Shown here in pieces: positions 8,401 to 16,308 of a stretch of 64,000 bases of DNA; position 1 is the stretch's first letter, and each line of letters begins with the position of its first letter. The stretch covers positions 2,239,697 through 2,303,696 of the forward strand of contig NZ_CP120717.1 of the NCBI RefSeq assembly GCF_032883915.1, in the 5' to 3' direction. The notes under the pieces are model-generated. The model was not told the DNA's origin. It was given only the letters and a program-made list of their open reading frames with translations, and did not search any database. Source of the DNA: Endozoicomonas sp. 8E. GTDB lineage: Bacteria; Pseudomonadota; Gammaproteobacteria; Pseudomonadales; Endozoicomonadaceae. The translations under genes and the position numbers were made by a program.

Positions 8401-11400
8401 TTGATAAGCAGACCTCAGCTCACTTTTAGCTTTTTCTACTGCTTGCCTGGCTCTGATTACCTCACGATCAAGAACGTATCGGGGTTTTGGTCCCAGTCGG
8501 GCGATTTGCCTGTCAAGCTCATTCTCAATGGCGGTGATATGCTCATTAACGTCAGCAAAACCTGCCTGGTATATTTTTTGATCCAGCTGTTGCAGTTTTT
8601 TACTAATTAGAATGTTTTGGTCTTCTATGGTGGCGTCATCTTTATAGTCGTCAATGTTGAGTTGATGAGCAATTTCATTGTTTCTGTCTCTTCTGACATC
8701 CCCATGGACATAGGCTTCGTCAACTTCGTCCATTAATGCCATAATTTTTTCGCTAATTTGATACTTGTTGTAAGTCATGTGAGCATCGTTTTCATATTTC
8801 ACCCCCAGATCATTGGCCAGCCTGGCAAGGAAGGCTTTACCCTTTTCTATAGCCTCATTTTTTACAACGGAGTCGACCTGCAGTTTATCTTCTATTGCTA
8901 TAAGCAGCTGTTTCTGTTGTCTTCTGGCTCGCCTGTCCGGCTCTTTGACGTGAAAAGTAAGACGCCGAAGAAGCTTCTCGCGTTGCATATCCCTTTGGCC
9001 GACAGGTGTGATGTCTTCTTTGCAGAAGGTTTGTTCTATTGTATTCAGCGTGGCTTCTGAGACATCATTGCTGTCAAGTTTTGTACAAATCCGGTCAAGT
9101 CGGGCTGCTTTGTCATCAGCTTCATTGACATGAATCTTGAGTATTTCTTCTGTGGTTTTCAGTACAACCAGCGCTTGTTGCTCTGCCCTCTGGCTGGTTT
9201 CTGCAATGTATGTCCGAATTTCCTCAGAAACGGCATCACGACGGAGGTACTCACCATCGTTTTCATCAACGTCATTCATCTTAAGGAGATTTTCCACGGA
9301 TTTCAGTGTCTCAAGTACTTCATGCCTGGCTCTGGGGTGGCCCGGGGTTCTGACGTCTTTCAGTTCTTCTTCCAGCGCTGCAAGCCGGTAGAGCTGGAAA
9401 TTTACCGTTGATTCCAGCGTCTTGCGGGCTTCTGGTGTGCTGTCTTCACTCAGCTCAATACCAGAAACGGCTGCCAGAGCAGCTTTTCTGGCCTTGGTGT
9501 AAGAATTCTCTATATTCTTTTGATCATTCAATATCTCAACTGTTTGCAGCAGGATTTTTTGTTGCGCAGCCATTGTCTCGATTTTTTCAATCAGGCGTTC
9601 TTGCTGAACGTCAATATCTGCACTGCTATCAAAATCCTGAATGTTTAAATGTCCGGCAATGGTTGCAAAGCGAGCTTTGCTTGCTGCTATTTTTTCAGCT
9701 TCTGTTCTGATGCCCGGTTGCCGAAAATATTCCTGCTCGACCTCAGCTGCTTGCTGCTTCAGGTGCTGCGGAAGGGATTGAGAGCGGGCGTCTGGATTGT
9801 TTTCATTGTCTGGAATAATACCGGGTTGACGTTCAATAGTGGCCAGATTGGTTCTTACAGTTTCTTGCTGACGCGGTTCTGTTGCGATAATTGCTGTGAA
9901 GATTTCACTGATTCTTTCTATGATGCGTCCGGCTTGTTCTTCTTGTGGCAGGGTATCATCCCAGTCAACTATGCCAAGCCTTGCTGCTCTTTCAGAATTG
10001 TAAACATTTCTGGCATTATGAAATTGTTGTTCCAGGGCCGGGAGTCGTTTACTTTCCTGTCGAAGTCTCTTTTCCTGGTTTTCCAGAGATTCCAGTTTGT
10101 CACGGAGCTTTGCAAGCTCACCATTGATTCGTTGCCTGATTTCCAGTGCTTCGAATGATTCCTTTACCCCAGTAACTTTCGTATCCACTACGTTCTGCAG
10201 CTCATTGTTGATCTCCAGGATTTTGGCTTCTTTTATATGTAGCTCCTCCATTCTGTTGTACATTTCAGGCAGCTGTCTGGCTATGTCGCTAATGATTTTG
10301 GTAGCAAAGGGTTCGTCGTCCCCACAAGCATTGAGCTGCTCTTTGTTGATCACGTCGACAACAGGTATTAACGCCCAAAAAAAGCGATGATTAGTCAGAA
10401 GATTTCTAAGTACGGGCTTGAAGCCGAAGTGTTTTTTGAGTTGAAAATGTAACCAGGATGGCGTGATGAGAGACGAAGCTGCTGTGATGTGTCCTAATGC
10501 GAATTCAAATTGAGAGGCATCATCGGGAGTAGCACTGGTCAATGCCTGCTGGAGATATTCATAGTATGCAAGTGTCGCCATTGGATGGCTGCTAAATTCA
10601 CCATCGTGATGTTCGTGTTTTGCAGCGATCTCTTCCAGCAGTGCCATCTGCCTGCTCCGAATGATGTACTGGTAGAATCTGGTTTCATAGCTTTTAACCT
10701 GTGTTTTTACTGCATCAGGTAGGTTTTTACCATCAGCTTCTCGCCAGAATTTAAGGAGGATTTCTATAAAAGCGACATTGGTCGGATACTGTACCTGACT
10801 CTTGAACACAATAACCTCCCCCGGTGCTTCTGTTACTTCCAGCTTTGGATAGTCCGCAGGCACAGGGTAAGCCCGTGTGTCATCTTCGACGTGCACAACA
10901 TATCCGACCGGTTTGCTGTGTGCTAACAGTTCATTAAGAGCCTGCTGTTGTAAATCCCGTTCCAGGACATGAACCTGAAAATAGGCAGAGGTGGCTGCTG
11001 CCAGGAGAACATCATCATTGATAAAGACTGACTGACCCAGACGCTGCAGGTCAGGGGGGGGGTCGCCTGCAGCGACAAGACGCATGAAGGTACGCCCATT
11101 CACTGCAACCTTGTCCACTTCAATGGTGGCAAGGGCAACATAGTGATCACTTGTGCCGAGTTTTCCTGCTCTGTTTCCGGCAGCTTCGAGCACTTCGTCC
11201 AGTATGTAGGGTGTGGCAGTTTTTGTTAAGGGTTCCAGTGATTCGAAGCCTTCCATTTGCTCAAGCACAGCGGCAACTGAATCCCGATCGGTCATTCCGG
11301 CCCTGACTTCAATGACCAGTTCTTCTTCTTCAAGGTTATGGATGAACCTGAAGACGCCCTCATCACCCACCTTCAGGGTTCTGGTGTATTTCTGAGCAAC

Positions 11401-11733
11401 GCTATTCTCATCTGTTTCAAACAGATCAACAATGGAAACGCCCTTGTTGATGCCAGGAAGAACGCCTATAAAAGTAGGAAAGATATCGTCGTCACTGAAA
11501 TGAGACCGATCAGGGTAAGTGGTGGTAAAGGATTTAGGTATTGGCTGCTGGTCATTATCTAAAGTTGGTTTAACTGTGGCCTCACCCCAGGAAAGCACCA
11601 CTTGTCCATCGTCCTGAACACCGACAAATTTTGTCTGAAGCCTGCGTGTCGCCAGTGCCTGTGTTGCCATGATGGAAGAGCTGATGGCAATGGCCACTGC
11701 AAGGGTTAACGCACGGGGGCGGGCATTTGTCAT
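5467..11733 (-). CDS. g2: giant exported paralogue, 2088 aa, RDEL tail
   Basis: Starts at ATG 11731-11733, nine bases after the stop of g3, with GAGG overlapping that stop. The signal peptide has core LAVAIAISSSIMATQ and ends A-L-A at residue 28. The early N-module is unusual: the segment between the TTTYP and VDLFET landmarks is replaced by an unrelated one (HFSDDDIFPTFIGV). The middle (about 450-1406) has one W-type repeat at 9901-9978 (LGIVDWDDTLPQEEQ), one F-type repeat, a Y-type repeat (LNIDDYKDDATIEDQ) and the pivot LGPKPRYVLDRE. The hydrophobic C-module segment is near residues 1883-1934. The tail differs from most paralogues (ALADHEFDKDKNTRDEL) and is homologous only to that of g4. 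The last four residues, RDEL, match an ER-retrieval signal. Function unknown. Translation is probably coupled to g3. Confidence 0.95.
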   Translation of the reverse strand: MTNARPRALTLAVAIAISSSIMATQALATRRLQTKFVGVQDDGQVVLSWGEATVKPTLDNDQQPIPKSFTTTYPDRSHFSDDDIFPTFIGVLPGINKGVSIVDLFETDENSVAQKYTRTLKVGDEGVFRFIHNLEEEELVIEVRAGMTDRDSVAAVLEQMEGFESLEPLTKTATPYILDEVLEAAGNRAGKLGTSDHYVALATIEVDKVAVNGRTFMRLVAAGDPPPDLQRLGQSVFINDDVLLAAATSAYFQVHVLERDLQQQALNELLAHSKPVGYVVHVEDDTRAYPVPADYPKLEVTEAPGEVIVFKSQVQYPTNVAFIEILLKFWREADGKNLPDAVKTQVKSYETRFYQYIIRSRQMALLEEIAAKHEHHDGEFSSHPMATLAYYEYLQQALTSATPDDASQFEFALGHITAASSLITPSWLHFQLKKHFGFKPVLRNLLTNHRFFWALIPVVDVINKEQLNACGDDEPFATKIISDIARQLPEMYNRMEELHIKEAKILEINNELQNVVDTKVTGVKESFEALEIRQRINGELAKLRDKLESLENQEKRLRQESKRLPALEQQFHNARNVYNSERAARLGIVDWDDTLPQEEQAGRIIERISEIFTAIIATEPRQQETVRTNLATIERQPGIIPDNENNPDARSQSLPQHLKQQAAEVEQEYFRQPGIRTEAEKIAASKARFATIAGHLNIQDFDSSADIDVQQERLIEKIETMAAQQKILLQTVEILNDQKNIENSYTKARKAALAAVSGIELSEDSTPEARKTLESTVNFQLYRLAALEEELKDVRTPGHPRARHEVLETLKSVENLLKMNDVDENDGEYLRRDAVSEEIRTYIAETSQRAEQQALVVLKTTEEILKIHVNEADDKAARLDRICTKLDSNDVSEATLNTIEQTFCKEDITPVGQRDMQREKLLRRLTFHVKEPDRRARRQQKQLLIAIEDKLQVDSVVKNEAIEKGKAFLARLANDLGVKYENDAHMTYNKYQISEKIMALMDEVDEAYVHGDVRRDRNNEIAHQLNIDDYKDDATIEDQNILISKKLQQLDQKIYQAGFADVNEHITAIENELDRQIARLGPKPRYVLDREVIRARQAVEKAKSELRSAYQKLITIRVTYFFLGLNPAVRQEISDEGKEALDQAIKQLQVEYGQTASDEQTLQERAEDFKDFLLERTKTMEQTLRSFTGSRDEIAQKMRARIDDTQTTDDVISLKQAYSFMDTDGNSGRIIRKAIDEIDEALDEQTLIRKKYADVTVFLNEHDRKSMELTNARLEERNAQEGLVAKKHEIIHSGDTDPDSALKQKSEAVSKAEVALTNYHKAALEAVEENVGLKPDATCPLEQRIDALRNRQLQLGSENVISGKVRQLIQKKVSLDDEIKTRRADIVRMMAVLEAAGKAVENDGGPFQYTPKQAKVLDAIHTFTRQHPLKQQALQAAMGLAEFAVISGKTIPYLPIFNFDDELASIHLQTVVGDILTFKQASRIVEVFKALKRYFPPSPSESAEDQPVNILEAVQHLVHRARHEIETGVPEYDNEIYRIGLAGIHYGEHGPEDLKSFSEYFAAQSASGNKIMALLREGLISQVELENYMKAISGADGYQTVDEFEHFLGYKHGVNVPHFKDAVQMLSDSAAREFMQSAFTTVTATGPAAMKASVADMTEYAAAVIANYVLDDIAFDNGRRTAAFLTNVQDTLTPYANAAGLSESELIRAIRGTLMQAHAVAVEQQVNDYWVKPSASLVQAVTWYFSSYRPLLVAHNAWQAKLLALSNMSFLYLLDLTNRGDYLHRMLTPFQHWLEHYGIDLDRALQYSEHNEIEQVSEVVGLAMPLGKAASSVILLRTGSMLFARQHNANPRMYRSISRLVPQIVKSMGSRQGVQVPLLNRVTPQKVKALASATAGLVLGPVATVGAYAHGLISGFTFAQTLGFALASSLTFDFFMNDNKMLTQWLGGPLGRSLDKINRWRDLGETEDEYLQRTAIASPQRFSETDEEYASRVKANNRMYGWTRHENYLQFRERRDRTMKLFENGWEKYFRENVPKWSFSHAESIPYSYTLGAYFESGAAAPESPPTAKKAALADHEFDKDKNTRDEL
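6148..6297. repeat. 150-bp tract identical to 413-562
   Basis: Partner, inside g2, of the identical tract in g1 (offset 5735). The two copies lie in equivalent codons of the C-module. Confidence 0.85.
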
Positions 11734-11742
11734 CCTGATACC
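11734..11742 (-). promoter_or_regulatory. 9-bp g3/g2 junction; stop codon inside the Shine-Dalgarno
   Basis: On the minus strand the junction reads CTCTGAGGTATCAGGATG: the TGA of g3 overlaps the GAGG box that serves g2. The rest of the leader seen before other paralogues is missing. The g3 sequence runs from the usual tail (TCAAGCTTTCTAC) straight into the last bases of a leader (AGCTCTGAGG), as if the spacer had been deleted. Ribosomes ending g3 would release on the g2 start site, so translational coupling is expected. Confidence 0.8.
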
Positions 11743-14700
11743 TCAGAGCTGTGTAGAAAGCTTGATTGAGGGGGCGTTTCTTTTATCGTGGCCGTGAACT
11801 TTTTTATCATCACCCTGTCGCCATTTGTAGAAAACTCCAAGAGTGTAGAAGTAAGGAATACTTTCTGCATGGGTGAACGACCATTTAGGCACATTTTCCC
11901 TGAAGTATTTCTCCCAGCCATTCTCAAACAGTTTCATAGTGCGAACACGACGTTCACGGAACTGCAGATAATTTTCGTGTCGGGTCCAGCCATACATCCT
12001 GTTGTTTGCTTTAACACGGCTTGCATATTCTTCATCGGTTTCACTGAAGCGTTGAGGTGATGCAATAGCGGTTCGTTGCAAATACTCATTGTTCGTTTCA
12101 CCCAGGCCCCGCCAGCGATTAATTTTGTCAAGACTACGTCCAAGAGGTCCACCCAGCCATTGAGTGAGCATCTTGTTGTCGTTCATAAAAAAGTCGAAAG
12201 TGAGACTCGACGTCAGGGCGAATCCGAAGGTTTGAGCATAGGTGAATCCGGATATAAGACCGTGGGCGTATGCTCCGACAGTGGCTATCGGACCCAGTAT
12301 CAGGCCGACGGTGGCCGAGGCCAGAGTTTTCACTTTTTGTGGTGTCACTCTGTGCAGCAGCGGTACCTGAACCCCTTGTCCGGAACCCATGGATTTCACT
12401 ATTTCGGGCACCAGACGGGAAATACTGCGATACCTGTGGGGGTTGGCGTTGTACTGTCTGGCAAACAGCATGGAGCCGGTTCTCAGCAGAATGACCGAGG
12501 ATGCGGCTTTACCCGGTGGCATGGCCAGCCCGCCCACTTCAGAGACTTGTTCAATTCCATTGTGATAGGCATATTGGCCTGTTCGGTCAAGATCAACACT
12601 GCAACCTTCCAACCAGTGCTGGAAAGGTGTCAGCATCCGGTGTAAGTAATCACCCCTGTTGGTCAGGTCCAGAAGATAGAGGAGCGACATGTTTGAGAGG
12701 GACAGCGTGTTAGCCTGCGAGGCGGTATGGGTCACCAGTAGCGGTTTGTAGCTGGAGTAGTACCAGGTGACAGCCTGTACCAGGAAGGCTGAGGGTTTGA
12801 CCCAGTAATCCATTAGCTGCCGCTCAACCGCGGCGGCATGAGTCTGCATCCATGTACCATGAGCCACCTTGATCAGGCCTGATTCAGACAGGCCGGCAAT
12901 GTTGGCATAAGGTGTCAGGGTATCCTGAACATTGCTCAGGAAAACTGCCGTCCTGCGGCTGTTTTCAAAGGCAGTATCGTCAAGCAGGTAGTTGGCAATG
13001 ACTGCCGCTGCGTACTCTTTCATGCTTGCAACCGATTCTTCCATACCCACCGGGCTTGTTACAGTGACGGTCACTGGCGTAAAGGCACTCTGCATGAATG
13101 CCTCAGTACCCTCATCGGACAGCATCTGGACCACCTTCCTGAACTCAGGCACCCTGACGCCGTGTTTATAACCAAGGAAGTGCTCAAATTCAGCCACTGT
13201 CTGATAACCATCGACACCTCTGACAGCTTTCATGTAATGCTCAAGTTCAATCTTGCTGACCAGACCTTCACGGAGCAAAGTGATGATCTTGTTAGCACTG
13301 GCAGAATGGGTAGTGAAGTATTCCGGGAAGTCTTTCAGATTCTTTGGATCATGCTCGACGTAATGAATGGCTGTGTCCCCCATGCCATTAATGACGTTGT
13401 CGAATGGTTGAGCCCCTTTTCCTATCTCATTTCTGGCACTTTGCACCAGAGCCTGGATTTCTTCCAGAATGTTCAGAGGCCGATCTTCTTCAGTCTCGAA
13501 AGAGGGAGTCGGGTAGTTCACCTTCAGGCTTTTGAAGACTTCTACAATCCGGCTGGCCTGATTAAACGTCAGATCTTTTCCGACCATTGCCCGCAAGCGA
13601 ATGGGAGCAAATTCATCGTCAAAATCAAAAGTCGTTAGCGATGGTATTGCCTTACCGCTTTCTATTGCTGCTTCTGTCAGGCCAATGGCGGCTTCCAGAG
13701 CTTGTTTTTTGAGGGGGGCCTGCTGTGTGAATGTGTGGATAGTGTCCAGAACTTGTGCCTGCTGTTGTGTGATATCCTCTGACCACTCTAAAGCTTCTTC
13801 TCTGTGCTGTTTCGGAATCAGACCGGGCTGTTCTTCAATGCTAAGCAGTCGGAGCTCCTCATTGATTGGCTCTACCCCTTGTAGCAGACCTTGTTGAATG
13901 AACTGAAAGAAGGCTCTGTGATTGTGTTTATTGTCCGGGGTAATGGCAAACTGACCTTTAATGATTGCCAATAATTCTTGTTCAGCGTCTGCATAAGACA
14001 GTTCTGGTGTAGCAATTTTTGCGACCAACCAGTTCGTTAGATGGATGTGCTCTTCGATGCGTCTGGCTTGCTCTGCGAGTGGCTGAGTGTCATCCCAGTC
14101 AACAATACCATGGTCTGCTGCCCGTTGGATGTAGTAAGCTTTTCTGGCCTCTTCTCTGGCATCACGAAGTGGTTGTTTCAGGTCTGGAATTCGTTTGACT
14201 TTCTGCTGAAACTTCCTTAGTTGGTTTTGCAGTCCTTCCATCACTTTGGGAATCTTTGCCAGCTCATTCTCAATTTCTTTGTTGAGCACAAGTGTTAAGG
14301 GATTTTTCTGTTCACTGGAACTGGCTTTCTCCATTATGAGTTTTAACTGATTTCTAAGATGGATGTATTCTCTTTCTTTTACCTGCTGCGCTAACAGTTG
14401 GATTTCTATCTCAATTAATTGTCTGGAAATGTCTCTCATGACTTTGGAAGCAAACGTTTCCCCGACCTCGGAAACATGGGCCTGAGCCAGATTGATATCA
14501 CTGTAATCCGGTATCACAGTCTGAATATCCCGAATAAAGTACCGGTTAGTCAGAAGATTTCTAAATGCAGGTTTGAAGCTGAAGTGTTTTTCGAGTTGAT
14601 AATGCATCAAGGTTGGCGTGACGAACCATGAAGCGACTTCTATCTGTCCTACCGTAAGGTCAAATTCATCCACTTCATCTGAAGTAGCACTGGACAATGC

Positions 14701-15912
14701 ATGCTGAAGGTATTCGTAGTATGACAGCGTCCTCAGTTCATCTTCGTATGCAAGCGTCGTTTGTTCATCTTCGTTAAGTTCAGCATTGTACTCTGCAGCA
14801 AAACCCTCCAGCAGCGTCATTTGCCTGCTTCGAATGGTGTATTGGTAGCTTTTGACCTTGTCTTTTTTAACCAGTGTTTTTGCTTCAGAGGGTGGATCGA
14901 AGGCAAACTCTTGTGACCACATATCATAGAGACCTTCCACGAAAGCGACATCGGCAGGATTTTGTTTCTGACCCCGGAAAACAATAATCTCGCCTGGCGG
15001 CTCAGCCACTTCCAGTTTGGGATAACCAGGAGGCACCGGGTAAGCTTGTGTGTCATGCTCAACGTGCATAACATAGCCGACAGGTTGATGGTATGACAAA
15101 AGATTATTCAGGGCTTCCTGTTGTAAATCTTCCCCCAGAACATGAACCTGGGTATAAGCAGATGTGGCTGCAGCGTAAAGCACCTCATCATTGACAAAGA
15201 GCGATTGACCCAGACGCTTCAGCCCGGGAGGCTGAGCGCCCGCAGCGATAAGACGCATGAAAGTGCGCCCGTTCACTTCTACGTCATCCACTTCAATAGT
15301 GGCAAGGGCAACATAGTGATCAACCTGGCCAAGGTTTCCTGCTCTTTTGTGTGCACCTTTCAGCACTCTGGCCAGTTGTTCGGGGCTGGCAATTTTCGTT
15401 GATGGTTCTAATGGCTGGAGGTCGCCTGACTGATTTCGGACAGCTTCAATTGAATTCTGATTGGTCATTTCGTTTCTGACTTCAATGACCAGTGCCTTTT
15501 CTGCGAGGTTATGGATGAACCTGAAGATCCCCTCATTACCTACCTTGAGGACTTTTGTGTATTTCTGAGCAACGCCCTTCTCGTCTGTTTCAAACAGATC
15601 AACACTGGAAACGCCACCGTCGATGCCAGAAAGAATGTCCGTGAAGCCTTCAGAAGGGACGTCGTAGCCCGCTCTGACTTCTGTCTGATCAGGGTAGGTG
15701 GTTGTAAAGGATTTAGGTATGGGTTGCTGGTCATCATCTAAAGTTGGCTGAACCATGACCTCACTCTGGATAAACTCCACGTGCCCACTGCCGGAAATAT
15801 CGACAGATTTTGTCTGCAGCCTCCGATCGGCCAGCGCCTGTGTATCAATGAGAGAAGAGCTGATTGCAATGGTTATTGCAAGGCTTAATGCATTAGGGCG
15901 AGTATTTGTCAT
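11743..15912 (-). CDS. g3: smallest exported paralogue, 1389 aa
   Basis: ATG at 15910-15912 follows CTAAGG at normal spacing. The signal peptide has core LAITIAISSSLIDTQ and ends A-L-A. The N-module is complete. The middle is cut to about 260 residues (about 450-714): one coiled-coil stretch, one W-type repeat at 14035-14112 (HGIVDWDDTQPLAEQ), and one unit with PDNKHNHRAFFQFIQQ. The F-type repeat, Y-type repeat, pivot and EHDRK block are all absent, and the chain passes from EDITQQQAQVLDTIHTF directly into the C-module. Part of the C-module (EFRKVVQMLSDE) is shared only with g11. The tail NAPSIKLSTQL differs from NAPQSSFLPA of g5 and g8 because of one extra base in a C run (11770-11774). This is the best minimal member for deciding which parts are essential. 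Function unknown. Confidence 0.95.
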   Translation of the reverse strand: MTNTRPNALSLAITIAISSSLIDTQALADRRLQTKSVDISGSGHVEFIQSEVMVQPTLDDDQQPIPKSFTTTYPDQTEVRAGYDVPSEGFTDILSGIDGGVSSVDLFETDEKGVAQKYTKVLKVGNEGIFRFIHNLAEKALVIEVRNEMTNQNSIEAVRNQSGDLQPLEPSTKIASPEQLARVLKGAHKRAGNLGQVDHYVALATIEVDDVEVNGRTFMRLIAAGAQPPGLKRLGQSLFVNDEVLYAAATSAYTQVHVLGEDLQQEALNNLLSYHQPVGYVMHVEHDTQAYPVPPGYPKLEVAEPPGEIIVFRGQKQNPADVAFVEGLYDMWSQEFAFDPPSEAKTLVKKDKVKSYQYTIRSRQMTLLEGFAAEYNAELNEDEQTTLAYEDELRTLSYYEYLQHALSSATSDEVDEFDLTVGQIEVASWFVTPTLMHYQLEKHFSFKPAFRNLLTNRYFIRDIQTVIPDYSDINLAQAHVSEVGETFASKVMRDISRQLIEIEIQLLAQQVKEREYIHLRNQLKLIMEKASSSEQKNPLTLVLNKEIENELAKIPKVMEGLQNQLRKFQQKVKRIPDLKQPLRDAREEARKAYYIQRAADHGIVDWDDTQPLAEQARRIEEHIHLTNWLVAKIATPELSYADAEQELLAIIKGQFAITPDNKHNHRAFFQFIQQGLLQGVEPINEELRLLSIEEQPGLIPKQHREEALEWSEDITQQQAQVLDTIHTFTQQAPLKKQALEAAIGLTEAAIESGKAIPSLTTFDFDDEFAPIRLRAMVGKDLTFNQASRIVEVFKSLKVNYPTPSFETEEDRPLNILEEIQALVQSARNEIGKGAQPFDNVINGMGDTAIHYVEHDPKNLKDFPEYFTTHSASANKIITLLREGLVSKIELEHYMKAVRGVDGYQTVAEFEHFLGYKHGVRVPEFRKVVQMLSDEGTEAFMQSAFTPVTVTVTSPVGMEESVASMKEYAAAVIANYLLDDTAFENSRRTAVFLSNVQDTLTPYANIAGLSESGLIKVAHGTWMQTHAAAVERQLMDYWVKPSAFLVQAVTWYYSSYKPLLVTHTASQANTLSLSNMSLLYLLDLTNRGDYLHRMLTPFQHWLEGCSVDLDRTGQYAYHNGIEQVSEVGGLAMPPGKAASSVILLRTGSMLFARQYNANPHRYRSISRLVPEIVKSMGSGQGVQVPLLHRVTPQKVKTLASATVGLILGPIATVGAYAHGLISGFTYAQTFGFALTSSLTFDFFMNDNKMLTQWLGGPLGRSLDKINRWRGLGETNNEYLQRTAIASPQRFSETDEEYASRVKANNRMYGWTRHENYLQFRERRVRTMKLFENGWEKYFRENVPKWSFTHAESIPYFYTLGVFYKWRQGDDKKVHGHDKRNAPSIKLSTQL

Positions 15913-16308
15913 TTTACTACCTTAGTGCTGAGTATTTTGATTAGTGTGAAAAGCGATTGCATCATCAGGAGAGGAAGCGACTTTTAATTGCTCATGGCTG
16001 TTTAATCGCGCATGGCTGTTTAATCGCTCATGGCTGTTTAATCGCTCATGGCTGTTTTAATCGCTCATGGCTGTTGCCTTAAGCTGTTGAGAAAATTTAG
16101 TTCACACTGGCAAATACTCCAGATGAAGCTAATTATTAGTGACAAAGTTCAACGCCAATAAAATTGACTTGTTTTTGCAGGGAAGAAATACATTCATATT
16201 TTCTAACAAGGTTTAATTGATAGCCTGATCTGAAAGAAACCAGTCTGTATTCCTTTACAATGGTTGCTTTTGGATGGTTATTAAGAGTTCATCTACTGTT
16301 TTCTGATG
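15913..16308 (-). promoter_or_regulatory. g4/g3 spacer with leader and AT-rich segment
   Basis: It holds the conserved leader next to g3 (to about 15965), the minisatellite at 15983-16073, a stretch (about 16074-16110) matching the spacer before g1 (GTGAAC..A.ATT.TCTCAAC), an AT-rich part at about 16120-16210, and the g4 3' flank with the inverted repeat 16235-16244 / 16295-16304. No reading frame of note. The AT-rich part could hold a promoter, but I cannot place one with confidence. Confidence 0.5.
15983..16073. repeat. 18-bp minisatellite, five copies
   Basis: The unit TTTAATCGCTCATGGCTG repeats five times with few changes (18-19 bp each). The third and fourth copies are exact; the first has TTG for TCG and the second has GCG for GCT. 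Single or paired degenerate units sit at the same place in the spacers before g1, g9 and g10, so this is a local expansion of an ancestral spacer sequence. Confidence 0.9.

Noticed and set aside
5467-11733. RTX adhesin, autotransporter or two-partner secretion protein.
   Set aside because: There are no GGxGxDxUx nonapeptides, no C-terminal beta-barrel ending in an aromatic residue, no haemagglutination-type N-domain, and no partner transporter gene in the window.
15983-16073. CRISPR or operator array in the 18-bp repeats.
   Set aside because: The units abut without spacers, so it is a minisatellite. Operator function cannot be supported from the sequence.
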